A DNA stretch of 64,000 bases from Clostridia bacterium (GTDB lineage: Bacteria; Bacillota; Clostridia; Lachnospirales; Lachnospiraceae). Numbering within the stretch: position 1 is the first letter of the stretch; each line of letters opens with the position of its first letter. The notes under the pieces were generated by a model. That model was given only the letters and a program-made list of their open reading frames with translations. It did no database searches and was not told the DNA's origin. Shown here piece after piece: positions 8,303-16,807 of the stretch. Position numbers and translations under genes: made by a program. Where the stretch lies: NCBI GenBank assembly GCA_910574835.1, contig CAJTDE010000016.1:1-64000 (forward strand). The letters run 5' to 3'.

Positions 8303-9861
8303 ATATCTCTCCTTTCTCTAATCTGCGCGTCCCGCCGTTCCTCAAAGGCCGGAAACAGCAGGAAAAACCCAATTCTTCCTTCCGGCCGGTTTTCCGCCCA
8401 AATCACACCCTTATGCTCCCGCATGATCTTCTGGCAGATAGAAAGCCCCAAGCCGGCGCTTCCCTGTTCTCTGGACGCCTCTTTATCCGCCCGGTAAAAC
8501 GGCTCAAAGATGTGCTTCAATTCCTCCTGGCTCATCTGCTGACCCTTATTTGACACAGAAAAAAGCACATGCCCCTTTCGGCGTCCTCCTAAAATCCGAA
8601 TTTCGGTTCCTTCCTCCCCATACTTAACCGCATTGTCAATGAGATTAATAAATACCTGGCGAAGCCGCTCCTCCTGGCCCCACACATATAGATTCTGCTC
8701 CAGCTTTAACCGAATATACGCCCCATAGCGATTCGCTTTGATTTCCATAGCCTCGGAAACACTTCGGATCAGATTTCCCATATCTATCTGTGCTTTTTCC
8801 TCCCGCTCCGCCCGGTCAGCCATCTCCAGCAGCTGAATCACCATTCGGTGAAGTCTTGTACTCTCATGGAGAATATGTCCCACACCCTTCTCAATCAATT
8901 CCTCGTCGTTCCCCTGGTCTGCCTCAATAAGCTGAGCATAGCCCTGGATCGTGGTGAGAGGAGTTTTCAGCTCATGGGTCACATTGTTGTAAAATTCCTG
9001 GCGGCTGTTTAGGAGCTTCAGGATCTGATCCCGGTCGTCCTGCATTTTCTGAATATACTGCCCCACCTTGCCGAGCATGGCGCTGTAATGTCTGGACAAC
9101 TCCCCCATCTCATCCCGCCTGGCGGAAGAAACCAGCCCGGCCAAAAGCTCTGTGTTGACCTGGTCCTGCTCCAGATCCAGGCTCATCTGCCGGGATACCT
9201 TGGTCAGCCGCTGAACGGGCTTGATAATCCGGTTTAACAAAAGAAAAATCAACACAAATGCTGCTGCAAATACGGCCGCAGCAGCCCGGATGATGATGCC
9301 CTTCATCTGCTCTCCCTGCTGCCAAAGCTCCGTGTAATCCATGCAGTAACGGATAATTCCCACATTTTTATCCGCAACAATGACCGGCATGGCAAACCGG
9401 ACCTCCAAAGTACCTGACTCGGAGTATATCAGAGTGAAAGCCGTATTTCCGCTAATTGCCTCTTCAAGCTCCGCTGCTTCTCCCTCCTGGTTATCGCTGT
9501 GGTTCTTCCGGTAGTTGTAGGCCAGTAGCTCCCCGTCCTTGGAGTAGGCGGCAAGCTCGTAGCGCCCGGAGGAGCCGTACATTTCCTGCACCACGGTTTC
9601 CGCAAGATTGTCGAAGCTCTCCTCGTCGTTATTGGCGTCATTTAAAATTAAAAGCTGCCGGACGTAAATCTCCGTATTTTCCCGAATGGTCTGGAGCTCT
9701 CTTATGATCTGATCTTCCCGGCTTTTCTGCAGCTGCCGGTCCGAGATCCAATACAAAAAAATCCCGCTGATCAGGAACACGGCAATAAGCCCCACAGTCA
9801 TCTGCATGCGGAGTCCAAAGCGTATCCTTGCTCTGTTTTCACGAGATTTTTTATGGTACAT
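8299..9861 (-). CDS. Sensor histidine kinase (OmpR-partner type)
   Basis: A 520-residue membrane kinase. One membrane helix lies near residues 22-43 and a second near 190-213, enclosing an extracellular sensor region of about 145 residues. HAMP follows, then the phosphoacceptor segment HELKTPLTTIQGYAQLIE near residue 295. The ATP-binding domain shows NLIDNAVKYG and GLGLSICQKIM. It autophosphorylates and passes phosphate to the response regulator encoded just upstream, with which it overlaps by 11 bases. The lipoprotein gene follows with a 4-base overlap. The signal is unknown. Confidence 0.92.
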   Translation of the reverse strand: MYHKKSRENRARIRFGLRMQMTVGLIAVFLISGIFLYWISDRQLQKSREDQIIRELQTIRENTEIYVRQLLILNDANNDEESFDNLAETVVQEMYGSSGRYELAAYSKDGELLAYNYRKNHSDNQEGEAAELEEAISGNTAFTLIYSESGTLEVRFAMPVIVADKNVGIIRYCMDYTELWQQGEQMKGIIIRAAAAVFAAAFVLIFLLLNRIIKPVQRLTKVSRQMSLDLEQDQVNTELLAGLVSSARRDEMGELSRHYSAMLGKVGQYIQKMQDDRDQILKLLNSRQEFYNNVTHELKTPLTTIQGYAQLIEADQGNDEELIEKGVGHILHESTRLHRMVIQLLEMADRAEREEKAQIDMGNLIRSVSEAMEIKANRYGAYIRLKLEQNLYVWGQEERLRQVFINLIDNAVKYGEEGTEIRILGGRRKGHVLFSVSNKGQQMSQEELKHIFEPFYRADKEASREQGSAGLGLSICQKIMREHKGVIWAENRPEGRIGFFLLFPAFEERRDAQIRERRDI

Positions 9862-10525
9862 ATTTATATCCTACTCCAAATACGGTGACCAGCTTGTCGC
9901 CCAGCCCCGTCTTGCGGCGCAGACGCTGAATGTGTATGTCCACGGTTCTGGTGTCGCCTGCATAGTCGTAGCCCCAGATCTGTTCCAAGAGTATCACCCG
10001 GGTAAATACCTGTCTGGGATGTTTCAGAAAATAGAGGAGCAAATCGTACTCCTTGGGGGTTAGCTCCACGGCTTCCCCGTTTCGATAGACCATGCGCTCC
10101 TGCTCGGATACGGTCAAGCCCTCCGCCGCCGGTTCCTCCTGCCGGATGCCCCTGACACGGTCGAAGCGGCGCAGAATGGTGCGTACACGGGCTACCACTT
10201 CTCTGAGATCAAAGGGTTTGGTGATGTAGTCGTCCGCCCCGGATTCCAGGCCGTAGAGCTTATCCTCCACATTGCCCCGGGCGGTCAGCATAATGATAGG
10301 AATGTTGTACCGCTCCGTGAGCATCCTGCACACATCCACACCGGCGATGTCCGGGAGCATCCAGTCTAAAAGCACCATATCCGGCTCATATTCCTCCGCT
10401 TTTTCAAGGCCGCTGCCTCCCGTATGGGCGCAGGCTACCTCGAACCCTTCCTTCTCAAATCCGTATTTTAAAATGTCTGCTATAGGCTTCTCGTCCTCGA
10501 TTACCAGGATTCGTTTCTGCTCCAT
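9851..10525 (-). CDS. OmpR/PhoB-type response regulator
   Basis: A 224-residue DNA-binding regulator. The receiver domain carries VIEDEKP (acidic pocket), MVLLDWMLPDIAGVDV (phosphoacceptor Asp) and the K of DYITKPF. The C-terminal winged helix shows ELTPKEYDLLLYFL and GDTRTVDIHIQRLRRK. The open frame extends further upstream, but AAAGGAG just before the ATG at 10525 and the family start (MEQKRILVIEDE) fix the start there. It is first in the regulator-kinase-lipoprotein operon. Its upstream region has several perfect inverted repeats. Confidence 0.93.
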   Translation of the reverse strand: MEQKRILVIEDEKPIADILKYGFEKEGFEVACAHTGGSGLEKAEEYEPDMVLLDWMLPDIAGVDVCRMLTERYNIPIIMLTARGNVEDKLYGLESGADDYITKPFDLREVVARVRTILRRFDRVRGIRQEEPAAEGLTVSEQERMVYRNGEAVELTPKEYDLLLYFLKHPRQVFTRVILLEQIWGYDYAGDTRTVDIHIQRLRRKTGLGDKLVTVFGVGYKYVP

Positions 10526-10871
10526 CTTTTTTGCTCTCCTTTTTATGGGGGCTGATAACTTTTTGCGGCAGCCCCGGGAATCCTGTATATCGTAGAAATT
10601 CATACTTTCTACCATATAAAAATATGCTACACCATTGGTATAGCATATTTTTATCAAAGTTGTAAACATATTGTATCAGATAAATAGTTCCCTAATTTTT
10701 TCGACTGCTATAGACTTTATATATTTTGCAAAAAACTATCGTCTATGACATTCTCTGTGCCCTAGCATCAATAAGAACCGGTATGAATCTACAAAGCGCT
10801 CAGAATTTAAGTGGTAAAACTATCGGTCGAGTAACCTTCCTTGAGAGAATCGCGCACCTGAGCAAACGATT
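10526..10871. promoter_or_regulatory. Leader and intergenic region with three inverted repeats
   Basis: No gene is supported. Three repeats precede the response regulator. GGGGCTG and CAGCCCC flank a 14-base loop (about 10548-10575 on the plus strand). GTAGAAA and TTTCTAC form a 7-base palindrome with a 7-base gap near 10591-10611. A longer palindrome sits at about 10617-10653 (AAAAATATGCTA paired with TAGCATATTTTT) around ACCATTGGT, and ends in a T-run on either strand. The last could be a terminator or an operator. The part from 10660 to 10871 shows nothing I can name. Confidence 0.5.
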
Positions 10872-11723
10872 TTACTCAAATTCTTTCCGCAGGGTATCCT
10901 CCATCACCTTAAGGGACGGCTCCACCCCTGTCCAGATCTTGAAGTTCAGCGCCGCCTGGCAAGCCAGCATCCCTAGGCCGTTGACTGCTGTTGCTCCCTG
11001 CTTTTCCGCTTCTTTTAGAAAGAGGGTATCCACCGGATTAAATACCACATCTGCCGCTGCCATATGAGGTGTAATCCCCTTATAATCAATGTCCGGCTTC
11101 TGATCCCCGTCCGGGTGCAGACCTATGGAGGTGCCGTTAATCAGAATATCCGTATCCTCCGGGATTCTGTGGCAGCTCTCCCATTTTTCACAGGATGCCT
11201 CTGCTTTGGTGTGCTTTTTCAAGGTATCCGCCAACTCCTCGGCCCGTTCCAGAGTGCGGTTCACAACCCGAATGGATGCAGCTCCCGCCAGGGCACATTC
11301 TACCGCAATGGCCTTTGCCGCTCCGCCTGCTCCGAGTAAGGTAACTTTTTTACCCTCTAAAGAAATCCCCCGGTTACGCAGCGCCTGTACAAAGCCCTTG
11401 CCGTCTGTGTTCTCGCCGAACAGGGTTCCGTCCTCACGGAGCGCCACCGTATTCACCGCTCCAATGATGCCTGCTGCTTCTGACAGTTCGTCCAGAAGCG
11501 GAATCACCTTGATCTTGTGAGGCATGGTCAGATTGATTCCCTTCATATGCAGGACATGCAGGGAACGCATGGCATCCTCCAGATCATCCGGCAGCACTTT
11601 CAGGGTCAAATAGCGATAATTGAGTCCCTTTTCCTCAAAGGCGGCCTCCATCGTTACGCCTGTGGGATTGCCGTCTACCGGGTCTCCGAATACTCCTACC
11701 AGATCTGCGCGATAATTTTTCAT
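10872..11723 (-). CDS. AroE-like (shikimate dehydrogenase family) oxidoreductase
   Basis: A 283-residue NAD(P)-dependent dehydrogenase of the shikimate/quinate family. The N-terminal substrate domain keeps the catalytic Lys70 (NLTMPHK) and Asp107 (GENTDGKGF). GAVNTV is present, and the nucleotide fold shows LLGAGGAAKAI near residue 130. The usual substrate motif HSLSP, whose serines hold the shikimate carboxylate, is replaced by GNPTG at residues 18-22. It is the last gene of the sugar-type catabolic cluster, not beside other aro genes. A catabolic role on another ring-shaped polyol, or on quinate, is therefore at least as likely as shikimate synthesis. Its ribosome site lies inside an inverted repeat (11731-11800). 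Confidence 0.85.
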   Translation of the reverse strand: MKNYRADLVGVFGDPVDGNPTGVTMEAAFEEKGLNYRYLTLKVLPDDLEDAMRSLHVLHMKGINLTMPHKIKVIPLLDELSEAAGIIGAVNTVALREDGTLFGENTDGKGFVQALRNRGISLEGKKVTLLGAGGAAKAIAVECALAGAASIRVVNRTLERAEELADTLKKHTKAEASCEKWESCHRIPEDTDILINGTSIGLHPDGDQKPDIDYKGITPHMAAADVVFNPVDTLFLKEAEKQGATAVNGLGMLACQAALNFKIWTGVEPSLKVMEDTLRKEFE

Positions 11724-11730
11724 ATGATCT

Positions 11731-11800
11731 CCTTTCCCTTCTCTTCACACATTTTATACGCTTTTCTTTATTGTACACGCTCATGGAAGAGAAGGGAAGG
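11731..11800 (-). promoter_or_regulatory. Inverted repeat that could pair with the aroE-like ribosome site
   Basis: On the minus strand CCTTCCCTTCTCTTCC (11785-11800) is complementary to GAAGAGAAGGGAAAGG (11731-11746) except for one bulged A. The second arm reaches into the ribosome site AAAGGAG of the aroE-like gene. The loop is about 38 bases. It could slow translation of the last gene of the cluster or be an intergenic processing hairpin. Confidence 0.45.
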
Positions 11801-11822
11801 TTTTTATACGGATGCAAAAATA

Positions 11823-12839
11823 TTAATCATACAGCAAAGGCGCAATATTCTCATCATCCATATTAGAAGCATCATACCAATAACAGCCGGTATCAATAAA
11901 GTCTTCTACTTCCTCACCATTCGCCAGCTTCACTGCCGCTTCTATGGATTTATAGCCCATACCAATCGGGTCCTGTGTGATAGCTCCTGCAATCTCTCCG
12001 TTTCTAATTGCTTCCTTCATTGCTGCTGAAGAATCAAAGCCTATCAGCATGACATCCTCTAATTTATTTGCCTCTTTAAGACCATTGTATGCACCGACAC
12101 AGGAACCTTCATTGTTTGCAAAAATAAGATTCAGATCCGGATTCGCCTGTATCATTGCTTTTGCGATCTCGGCAGATTTCAGATGATCACCGTCACCAAA
12201 CTGTTCATCTACAATCTCAATCTCGGGATAATCGCTTTTAAGTTTATCAATGAATCCTTTATTTCTCTGAACACTGTCTATCGTAGTCTGAGAGTATCCA
12301 ATAACAGCTACCTTACCTTTTCCGCCAAGAAGCTCTGCGGCATGTTCCGCTGCAATAGCTCCTGCCGCAATGCTGTCTGTTGTACACTTTGCATCTGCCT
12401 CTGCTTCGCCTACACCGGCGTCAAATCCAACTACCTTGACACCATTTCCCTTTGCCTCCTGAAGAATTCCTGCTACGGATTCCGTATCAATAGCTGCCAT
12501 ACAGACTGCAATGGGATTATTTCCAAGAGCAGTTTTCAGCATATCTACCTGCTTATCAACCATTGTTTCTGTCTCCGGCCCCTCAAAAGAGATCCGAACA
12601 TTATAGTCTGCCGCCGCCTGCTCCGCTCCCTGTTTCACTGCCTGCCAGAACTGATGACTGAACCCCAGGGCAATCATTGCAATGTATGGTTCATCACTAT
12701 CCGCTTCTGCCTCCGGCGCCGCGGTTGAATCCTCTGCCGGCGCATCAGCCGGAGCTTCCGATGGATTGTTTCCGCATCCTGCAATGCATGCTGCTGTCAA
12801 TGTGAGTGTCAATAAAGCTGCTATTAATTTCTTTCTCAT
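11823..12839 (-). CDS. Sugar ABC transporter substrate-binding lipoprotein (RbsB-like), system 1
   Basis: A 338-residue extracellular binding protein of the ribose/galactose (type I periplasmic-binding, CUT2) family. The lipobox is IAGC with Cys22, followed by an acidic Ala/Pro-rich linker. The mature domain begins EPYIAMIALGFSHQFWQAV and contains VVGFDAGVG and MLIGFDSSAAM, typical hinge and ligand-pocket regions. It is encoded 85 bases after the permease of the same system, and a half copy of the hairpin repeat occupies most of that gap. The ligand is unknown. The linked genes suggest a sugar, cyclitol or related polyol. Confidence 0.9.
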   Translation of the reverse strand: MRKKLIAALLTLTLTAACIAGCGNNPSEAPADAPAEDSTAAPEAEADSDEPYIAMIALGFSHQFWQAVKQGAEQAAADYNVRISFEGPETETMVDKQVDMLKTALGNNPIAVCMAAIDTESVAGILQEAKGNGVKVVGFDAGVGEAEADAKCTTDSIAAGAIAAEHAAELLGGKGKVAVIGYSQTTIDSVQRNKGFIDKLKSDYPEIEIVDEQFGDGDHLKSAEIAKAMIQANPDLNLIFANNEGSCVGAYNGLKEANKLEDVMLIGFDSSAAMKEAIRNGEIAGAITQDPIGMGYKSIEAAVKLANGEEVEDFIDTGCYWYDASNMDDENIAPLLYD

Positions 12840-12858
12840 ATAAATACCTCCTAATTTT

Positions 12859-12927
12859 CAAATCGCTGCGCGATAGCGCTAAAGGGTAAAATCACTTCAG
12901 CACACCTGTAATGAGAGAAACTTTTAT
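12859..12927 (-). repeat. Dispersed hairpin repeat, half copy 2 (before the binding-protein gene)
   Basis: Minus-strand ATAAAAGTTTCTCTCATTAC, then AGGTGTGCTGAAGTGATTTTACCC, TTTAGCGCT and the stem-loop ATCGC-GCA-GCGAT, followed a few bases later by AGGAGG of the binding-protein gene. The repeat supplies the stop codon (TAA) of the permease upstream. Only the 3' half of the element is present. Confidence 0.8.
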
Positions 12928-13889
12928 TTTGCTTCTTTTCTCCTTCTTGCCTGATCGATAAATACGGCCAGTGCAAGCACCAATCCTACAATTGCAGACT
13001 GTATCTCAGAGGACACCTGCATAATGCGCAGGCCATTGGTCAAAGAGCTGATAATCAGCGCTCCAATAACCGTTCCTGCAATGCTCCCTTCTCCTCCTGT
13101 CAGAGAATTGCCTCCGATAACGGCGGCCGCAATCGCATCCAGCTCATAACCGGCTCCCAATTGGGGCTGTGCCGAATTTAAACGTGATGACATAATCAAA
13201 CCTGCGATTCCGCAGAACAGTCCGCAGAGAGAATAGATGCCGATCTTCCAGCTATCCACCTTGATTCCTGACAGCCTGGTTGCCTCTTCATTGGAGCCAA
13301 TGGCCAAATCGTAACGGCCAATCAGGGTTTTGCTGAAAATAACATGGGCAATCACTGCTACTATCAGAAAAATAATAATTGCGTTATAAAAGCCCTTAAT
13401 CCCTAAAAACTCCCCAATGGCAATCTTCTGATAATTGGGCGCACCTGTAAAATATACAGGCTTAATCCCGGATATCACCAAGGACAATCCCTTTGCAATC
13501 ATCTGCATTGCCATAGTCGCTATAAAGGGCGGTAAATACATTTTGGCAACGGCAAATCCATTCACCGCACCGCAAAGCGCGCCTACACAGAAACCAAAAA
13601 GAATAGAAATCCATAAGGGCCATCCCCATACGCTGAACGCTGTTCCGCTCATTACACAGGACAGCGTCATAACCGTTCCTACGGAAATGTCAATCCCGCT
13701 TGTAATAATTACAAAGGACACTCCGATAGCAAGGGTGCCGTTCACACAGGTAGACAGCAGGATTGTCATAATGTTGTCATACCGTATATACGCCGGGTTC
13801 ATAATTGCGAAAAATATCAGCAACAGGATAAATGTACCAATAATAATAATTTTTTGTGATAAATCTTTATTTTTCCGTATTCCTTTCAA
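12924..13889 (-). CDS. Sugar ABC transporter permease (RbsC-like), system 1
   Basis: A 321-residue integral membrane subunit of a CUT2 importer (BPD_transp_2 family) with about 8-10 hydrophobic helices. Typical motifs are GVSFVIITSGIDISVGTVM near residue 55 and the coupling-helix region AAAVIGGNSLTGGEGSIAGT near residue 255. It starts with TTG, eight bases after AGGAGG. Its stop codon lies inside the hairpin repeat. The ATPase gene precedes it by 18 bases, so the three subunits are made from one transcript. Confidence 0.92.
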   Translation of the reverse strand: MKGIRKNKDLSQKIIIIGTFILLLIFFAIMNPAYIRYDNIMTILLSTCVNGTLAIGVSFVIITSGIDISVGTVMTLSCVMSGTAFSVWGWPLWISILFGFCVGALCGAVNGFAVAKMYLPPFIATMAMQMIAKGLSLVISGIKPVYFTGAPNYQKIAIGEFLGIKGFYNAIIIFLIVAVIAHVIFSKTLIGRYDLAIGSNEEATRLSGIKVDSWKIGIYSLCGLFCGIAGLIMSSRLNSAQPQLGAGYELDAIAAAVIGGNSLTGGEGSIAGTVIGALIISSLTNGLRIMQVSSEIQSAIVGLVLALAVFIDQARRRKEAK

Positions 13890-13907
13890 TCCGTTTGTCC
13901 TCCTTCG

Positions 13908-15404
13908 TCAAGCCTTCTTTGCCGCATAATTCATAATGGCATCCTGGTTAATCTCCGCACCGGACACCTCTCCGGTAATCCTGCCCTCATACATCACAAT
14001 AACTCGGTGACAGGTACGTATAATTTCCGGAAGCTCTGACGAAATTACAAGAATGGTCTTTCCCTCTTCTGCCAGTTGATTCATCAGCTTGTAAATCTCA
14101 TTTTTCGCTCCCACATCAATTCCCCTTGTAGGCTCATCAAAGATAAGAATGTCGGAATTTTTCGTCAGCCATTTTGCCAGGACTACCTTCTGTTGATTTC
14201 CGCCTGACAAAAGCTTTACCTTCTGCTTGATAGAGGGCGTTTTGATTGTCAAAAGCTCTGTCTGCTCCGTGGAATTTTTCTCGGATTTTGCAAATTGTAT
14301 AAAACCGTTTTTGTGATATTTCTCCATATTGGGCAGCGCAATATTAATGTCAACATCCAGTCCAAGCACCAGGCCATATTGCTTTCTGTCCTCGGAAAGA
14401 TAGGCAATACCGCTTCGAATTGCATCACTTGGGGAGTGAATCTTAACTTCCCTTCCGTTTACAAAAATCTCTCCGCTCTCATGAGGATCGGCTCCAAAAA
14501 TCGCTCTGGCAGTCTCCGTTCGTCCGGCTCCGACAAGCCCTGCAAAGCCAAGGATTTCTCCCTTCCTTGCGGTGAACGAAACATCCCGCACCATTTTTCC
14601 TGCATGGAGATGCCGCACCTCCAGAGTAACCGGCGCCTCCTTATGCTGAAATTCCCCCTGCTTTGTTACAAAGATTTCACGGCCAACCATCATCTTGATA
14701 ATTTCATCTGTGGTAACCTCATGGGTATTGCTTGTACCCACATAGGTTCCGTCCCGCATAACAGTCACCCGATCCGTAATCGCTGCCAGTTCCTCCAGTC
14801 TGTGGGAAATATATATAATTGCATGTCCCTTCTCCTTAAGCATACGGATAATAGAAAATAAATCCTCTATCTCATTCTCCGTAAGCGATGCCGTAGGCTC
14901 GTCCATAATAAGGACCTTTGACTCATACGAAAGCGCCTTTGCTATCTCCACCATCTGCTGCTTGGCAACCGACAAGTCTCCAACCTTTACATCCGGATCA
15001 ATCTCCAGGTTCATTTCTTTGAAGATATCCGCCGCCTTCCGGTTCTGCTTCTGCTTATCCAGAAACAGCTTCATGCCCTTTCGGTATTCGCGTCCGATAA
15101 AAATATTCTCTGCCGCTGTCAGATGATTCATCAGATTCAATTCCTGATGGATCATTACGATTCCCTTACTCTGAGCATCCCGCACATTTCGGATCTCCAG
15201 CTTCTCCCCATTTAGGAAAATCTCTCCTAAATCACATTGATATACTCCTGTCAGAACCTTCATCAATGTAGATTTACCTGCCCCGTTCTCTCCAACAAGC
15301 GCATGCACTTCTCCTGCTTTCAAGTCAAATGAGACATCGTTAAGCGCCTTCACCCCCGGAAAGCTTTTGCAGATATGCTTCATTTGAATCAAAGCCTCAG
15401 TCAT
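13908..15404 (-). CDS. Sugar ABC transporter ATP-binding protein (RbsA/MglA-like), system 1
   Basis: A 498-residue double ATPase, as in all CUT2 importers. The first half has Walker [13 protein letters not shown], a degenerate signature LSVAKQQM and Walker B VLIMDEPTASLT. The second half has a degenerate P-loop region GLVGAGRTE, the good signature LSGGNQQKV and [16 protein letters not shown]. It energises uptake together with the permease encoded next. A GTG at 15446 would overlap the acetyltransferase stop; I prefer the ATG at 15404, which starts the conserved MTEALIQMKHICKSFPG segment and has a purine-rich ribosome site. Confidence 0.92.
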   Translation of the reverse strand: MTEALIQMKHICKSFPGVKALNDVSFDLKAGEVHALVGENGAGKSTLMKVLTGVYQCDLGEIFLNGEKLEIRNVRDAQSKGIVMIHQELNLMNHLTAAENIFIGREYRKGMKLFLDKQKQNRKAADIFKEMNLEIDPDVKVGDLSVAKQQMVEIAKALSYESKVLIMDEPTASLTENEIEDLFSIIRMLKEKGHAIIYISHRLEELAAITDRVTVMRDGTYVGTSNTHEVTTDEIIKMMVGREIFVTKQGEFQHKEAPVTLEVRHLHAGKMVRDVSFTARKGEILGFAGLVGAGRTETARAIFGADPHESGEIFVNGREVKIHSPSDAIRSGIAYLSEDRKQYGLVLGLDVDINIALPNMEKYHKNGFIQFAKSEKNSTEQTELLTIKTPSIKQKVKLLSGGNQQKVVLAKWLTKNSDILIFDEPTRGIDVGAKNEIYKLMNQLAEEGKTILVISSELPEIIRTCHRVIVMYEGRITGEVSGAEINQDAIMNYAAKKA

Positions 15405-15442
15405 ACTCTCACCCCTCTCCTCCTTTGTAATGCCTGCCAGAC

Positions 15443-16039
15443 TCACTGCTGAAAACCTTCTATGTATTTTCTGTCATCATCCTCTGTGATTGTTCGGATT
15501 ACACGGCAGGGATTGCCGCCTGCAAGCACATGAGCCGGAATATCCTTTGTCACAATGCTTCCTGCAGCAATCACGGTTCCATCGCCTATGGTTACACCGC
15601 CCATAATTTTAACCCCGCCTCCAATCCACACATTATTTCCAATGCGGATCGGCCATGCGTATTCCAGGCCCTGATTGCGGAGCTTTATATCAAAGGGATG
15701 TCCCGCCGCATACAGACCGCAGTCCGGAGCAAACATAACATTATCTCCAATCTCAACCATATTGCCTGCCAGTATTACAAAATTATAATTGGAATAAAAA
15801 TTTTCTCCAATGCTGACCCGTTCCCAGTAATCGCATCGAAATGGCTGTTCGATCACAAACCTCTTTCCCGTGCTTTTAAAATTTTCCCGGATCATCTGCG
15901 CCCGTTCCTCAATCTGAGACGGGCGCAGCGCATTGTAATCATAGCTTAGCTCCTGGCTTCTTCTCAGCCCCTCCATAACCTCCTTATCATACTTGGCGTC
16001 ATAGAGCAGGCCGGCTTCCGCCTTTTCTTTTTCAGTCAT
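15443..16039 (-). CDS. Left-handed beta-helix (hexapeptide) acetyltransferase, Maa/LacA-like
   Basis: A 198-residue acetyl-CoA-dependent O-acetyltransferase of the maltose/galactoside acetyltransferase group. The N-terminal Mac domain (KEKAEAGLLYDAKYDKE) is followed by hexapeptide repeats such as VEIGDNVMFAPDC and VWIGGGVKIMGGVTIGDGTVIAAGSIV. The catalytic His is in AAGHPFD near residue 113. It would modify a sugar or polyol hydroxyl, often to detoxify or export excess substrate. It sits between the creatininase-family gene and the ATPase of system 1 with almost no spacing. Confidence 0.9.
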   Translation of the reverse strand: MTEKEKAEAGLLYDAKYDKEVMEGLRRSQELSYDYNALRPSQIEERAQMIRENFKSTGKRFVIEQPFRCDYWERVSIGENFYSNYNFVILAGNMVEIGDNVMFAPDCGLYAAGHPFDIKLRNQGLEYAWPIRIGNNVWIGGGVKIMGGVTIGDGTVIAAGSIVTKDIPAHVLAGGNPCRVIRTITEDDDRKYIEGFQQ

Positions 16040-16048
16040 ATCTGCTTC

Positions 16049-16786
16049 CTACACAATTATTTTATTTAAAGTTTCCAGAGCGCACCGTACCATATGCTGC
16101 CCCAGCTCCATGCTTGTCTCCACCGCATTCAGGGCAAACCATTCCGTATTCATCTTTGTTCGTTCCAAGTCCACATGCTCCGGATAGAGAGCGTACATAA
16201 GACTGGACTCATATTTGCCTGCATGATCAAAGCCGCCGCACTTATGCTGGGCCTCAGCGGAAAGAAGAGGAATTACCTTAATATAGGAGAACGGATCATC
16301 CCCTGTGCCGAGATTTTCGTAGTAATCCGCGTAATCGCTGCTCCCCCACCATCCTTTTCCTCTGGCGTCCTCCATATATTCCATGATTACCTTTTTCGCA
16401 GCCTTATGGCAGGCAAGTGTCATAGGCATCAATCCCGCTTCCTCTGTCTGGTGATGGGCAATGCAGTAAATATTTTTAACTCCGCCGTAAATCATGGATT
16501 TCAAAATGCAGTAAATATAATTTTCATATGTATCTGCGTCTACATGGATTGTACCGCTCTCCGGTCCGGCTACCGCATAACTGGCTGCTCCATACCAAAT
16601 CGGGGGACATACCACAATCTCCTTTGTTTTTTCCAGCTCGCGCATAACTCCGGTGATTACCATTGTATCTGTTCCGCAGCTTGCATGCTGCGCGTGGTAT
16701 TCTATTGTGCCTATGGGAATAATAAAAGGCACCTTTCTCCTTTTGGCATCCTCCAATTCCCGGAAAAACATATCAACCATCTGCAT
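16049..16786 (-). CDS. Creatininase-family amidohydrolase/hydrolase
   Basis: A 245-residue metal-dependent hydrolase of the creatininase fold. The metal ligands expected in the family are visible: Glu and His in GTIEYHAQH, Asp in CGTDT, His in IAHHQTEE, and Glu in DHAGKYESS. Family members open cyclic amides (creatinine), cleave formamide-type bonds, or, in inositol-like pathways, hydrolyse a dehydrogenated cyclitol ketone. The sugar-transporter context here favours the last kind of role, but this is inference. The next gene upstream is a creatinase-fold protein, so the pair superficially resembles creatinine breakdown. An ATG at 16786 is preferred over GTG at 16795, which sits too close to AAAGGAG. 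Confidence 0.85.
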   Translation of the reverse strand: MQMVDMFFRELEDAKRRKVPFIIPIGTIEYHAQHASCGTDTMVITGVMRELEKTKEIVVCPPIWYGAASYAVAGPESGTIHVDADTYENYIYCILKSMIYGGVKNIYCIAHHQTEEAGLMPMTLACHKAAKKVIMEYMEDARGKGWWGSSDYADYYENLGTGDDPFSYIKVIPLLSAEAQHKCGGFDHAGKYESSLMYALYPEHVDLERTKMNTEWFALNAVETSMELGQHMVRCALETLNKIIV

Positions 16787-16807
16787 AGCTGTCACTGCTC
16801 CTTTGAC

